6,217 nucleotides of DNA from Bacillota bacterium (GTDB lineage Bacteria; Bacillota; Limnochordia; Darwinibacteriales; Darwinibacteriaceae). The notes beneath the pieces are model-generated. The model did no database searches and had not been told where the DNA came from. It saw only the letters and a list, made by a program, of their open reading frames with translations. This document shows, piece by piece, positions 5,093 to 6,217 of this stretch (within the stretch, counting starts at the first letter, position 1; every line of letters starts with the position of its first letter). The stretch lies in contig JAAZLB010000019.1 in assembly GCA_012799535.1 (NCBI GenBank), positions 1-6,217 on the forward strand. Reading direction: 5' to 3'. The position numbers and the translations under genes were made by a program.

Positions 5093-6217
5093 TAACTAAG
5101 GCGCACCACCTCAGTGGTTTGTTCCCCTAGGGCACCAAGGGCACTTCGCCTTCCGGTGGGAATCCACAGAATCCCCCGCTGATCACAAATAAGAGGTAAA
5201 TAATCCCTTTGCTCCAAAGGAATTTGCATGTCAATAAAAAGGTCTTTCACTTTTTTTGAACCAGTTCCTCCAAAGAGTTGTAAACGATCCCCCTCGACCC
5301 GCGGCCGCACAATTAAGGGAAAAGCCAGATCAGCAAGGTCAAAGTCTTCTGAGTGCGCTGCCCGAGGTGGTAACTGATCGAGGGGAAAAAGTTCAGCGGT
5401 GATCACAAACTGGCCTACTTGAATCGCACCAGGCACAGGAAGTTCTTGGGGTAGCCACTTTTCACCCTGAAAGTTCCCTACGAAAATCCAATCCCGCGTA
5501 GCAGAAACCTCCACTCCAGGTAAGGAAAGCTGAAAAGAGGTGTTTTGGGTTAGTTGTAAGCGCCATCCTTCAATATGGGTGAAACCAATTCGCAACAGAT
5601 GACCCTGGTGGCTCATGAGTAGTTTCCGTAATATCCTCCGTTGTAGAGAGATTGAAAGTCCCCTAAACAACGCCCGGGGAAAAACCACCTGTCCGCCACT
5701 ATAATGCATATGTTCGCCACAGATTTGTTCCACCTGACGATCTAGTTCTAAGTCATCCTCGTGAACCAACTGGGCCAGTTGTACTAACTGGGTGGTAATT
5801 TGTGGGTTATATTCTTCCTGAAGCAAGGGTAAGAGCTCCTGGCGCACCTTATTTCTTAGATAGATTGGTTGGAAATTGGTGGGATCTACGACAAAAGGCA
5901 CTTCAAAGTCCCTACAATAGTGGAGGATTTCCTCTTTAAAGACGGTTAATAGGGGACGAATGAAGAACCCTCGCTGAGCAGGAATGCCCCCAAGCCCATG
6001 TAACCCACTACCGCGTAATACTCGCATTAACATGGTTTCCGCTTGATCATCCCCATGATGGGCTAAGGCTATACGCCCGTAACCATGTTGCTTCGCACAT
6101 TCTTCCATAAGTTTATAGCGAATTGTGCGAGCCCCTTGTTGCTTAGACTCACCGCTTTTTTCCAAATAGCTGAGAATATCATAGGAAACGATGTGGGCCG
6201 GTACCCCTTGTTTGCTA
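5080..6217 (-). CDS. tilS: tRNA(Ile)-lysidine synthetase TilS (5' end outside window)
   Basis: TilS uses ATP to attach lysine to C34 of the CAU-anticodon tRNA-Ile, changing it to read AUA. About 378 codons are present; the frame runs open through the right edge (first full codon 6216-6214), so the TTG at 6165 is an internal Leu. The N-terminal PP-loop SGGxDS lies outside. Visible are the end of the ATPase domain, with VPAHIVSYDIL, the family signature ARTIRY and the HHGDDQAET motif (6060-6034) followed by RGSGLHGLGGI, then the helical linker region, and the C-terminal TilS domain with RPRVEGDRLQLFGG, GSKKVKDLFID and the closing GILWIPTGRRS. Full TilS proteins have roughly 430-470 residues, so only the first part is missing. 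The stop TAA is 69 nt before the ftsH start, and the ftsH promoter overlaps the last codons. Confidence 0.95.
   Translation of the reverse strand, partial: SKQGVPAHIVSYDILSYLEKSGESKQQGARTIRYKLMEECAKQHGYGRIALAHHGDDQAETMLMRVLRGSGLHGLGGIPAQRGFFIRPLLTVFKEEILHYCRDFEVPFVVDPTNFQPIYLRNKVRQELLPLLQEEYNPQITTQLVQLAQLVHEDDLELDRQVEQICGEHMHYSGGQVVFPRALFRGLSISLQRRILRKLLMSHQGHLLRIGFTHIEGWRLQLTQNTSFQLSLPGVEVSATRDWIFVGNFQGEKWLPQELPVPGAIQVGQFVITAELFPLDQLPPRAAHSEDFDLADLAFPLIVRPRVEGDRLQLFGGTGSKKVKDLFIDMQIPLEQRDYLPLICDQRGILWIPTGRRSALGALGEQTTEVVRLSYCHA

Noticed and set aside
6163..6165. TTG at 6165 as the tilS start
   Set aside because: The frame continues upstream to the window edge with clear TilS sequence (VPAHIVSYDIL), so this is an internal leucine codon.
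1..6217. In-frame UGA selenocysteine codons, CRISPR repeats, insertion sequences, CIRCE/CtsR operators or a novel gene system
   Set aside because: All genes are intact housekeeping families without internal UGA; reading both strands showed no repeat array, transposase, or heat-shock operator.

Overview
The window looks like a stretch of chromosomal housekeeping DNA from a member of the Bacillota, probably a Clostridia-like anaerobe. The grounds are the tilS-ftsH adjacency, purine-rich Shine-Dalgarno sites (AAAGGAGG, AAGGGAGGG), sigma-A type promoters with near-consensus boxes, and a selenocysteine system of the kind common in anaerobic Bacillota. The genus cannot be fixed from this sequence. 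All seven genes (six protein-coding, one tRNA) belong to recognised families. I found no mobile element, CRISPR array, toxin-antitoxin pair or defence system, and I do not see a previously undescribed system here.

Left part (1-573): the 3' end of selB (+), the selenocysteine-specific elongation factor, meets selC (-), tRNA-Sec with anticodon UCA, tail to tail with only 2 bp between them. These two products act together: SelB carries Sec-tRNA(Sec) to in-frame UGA codons. The last codons of selB contain a hairpin that pairs better on the minus strand and may terminate selC transcription. selC has its own promoter, overlapping the 3' end of birA.

Middle (608-2637): birA (-), a short biotin-protein ligase without the N-terminal DNA-binding domain, is divergent from htrA (+), a membrane-anchored serine protease of the HtrA/DegP family. 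Only 71 bp separate their start codons. A near-perfect promoter drives htrA, and an intrinsic terminator follows it.

Right part (2701-6217), all on the minus strand and read from right to left: tilS (tRNA-Ile lysidine synthetase, 5' end beyond the window), then ftsH (membrane AAA+ metalloprotease) with its own promoter inside the end of tilS and a TTG start, then folB (dihydroneopterin aldolase) 15 nt after ftsH. In Bacillus, hpt lies between tilS and ftsH; here it is absent.

The window thus holds two envelope quality-control proteases (HtrA outside the membrane, FtsH inside), two factors acting on tRNA function (TilS, SelB with tRNA-Sec) and two cofactor enzymes (BirA, FolB). The points worth a second look are mostly in the regulatory architecture: the selB/selC junction, the birA/htrA control region, a direct repeat in the ftsH leader, and the run of seven G in place of a normal ribosome-binding site before folB.
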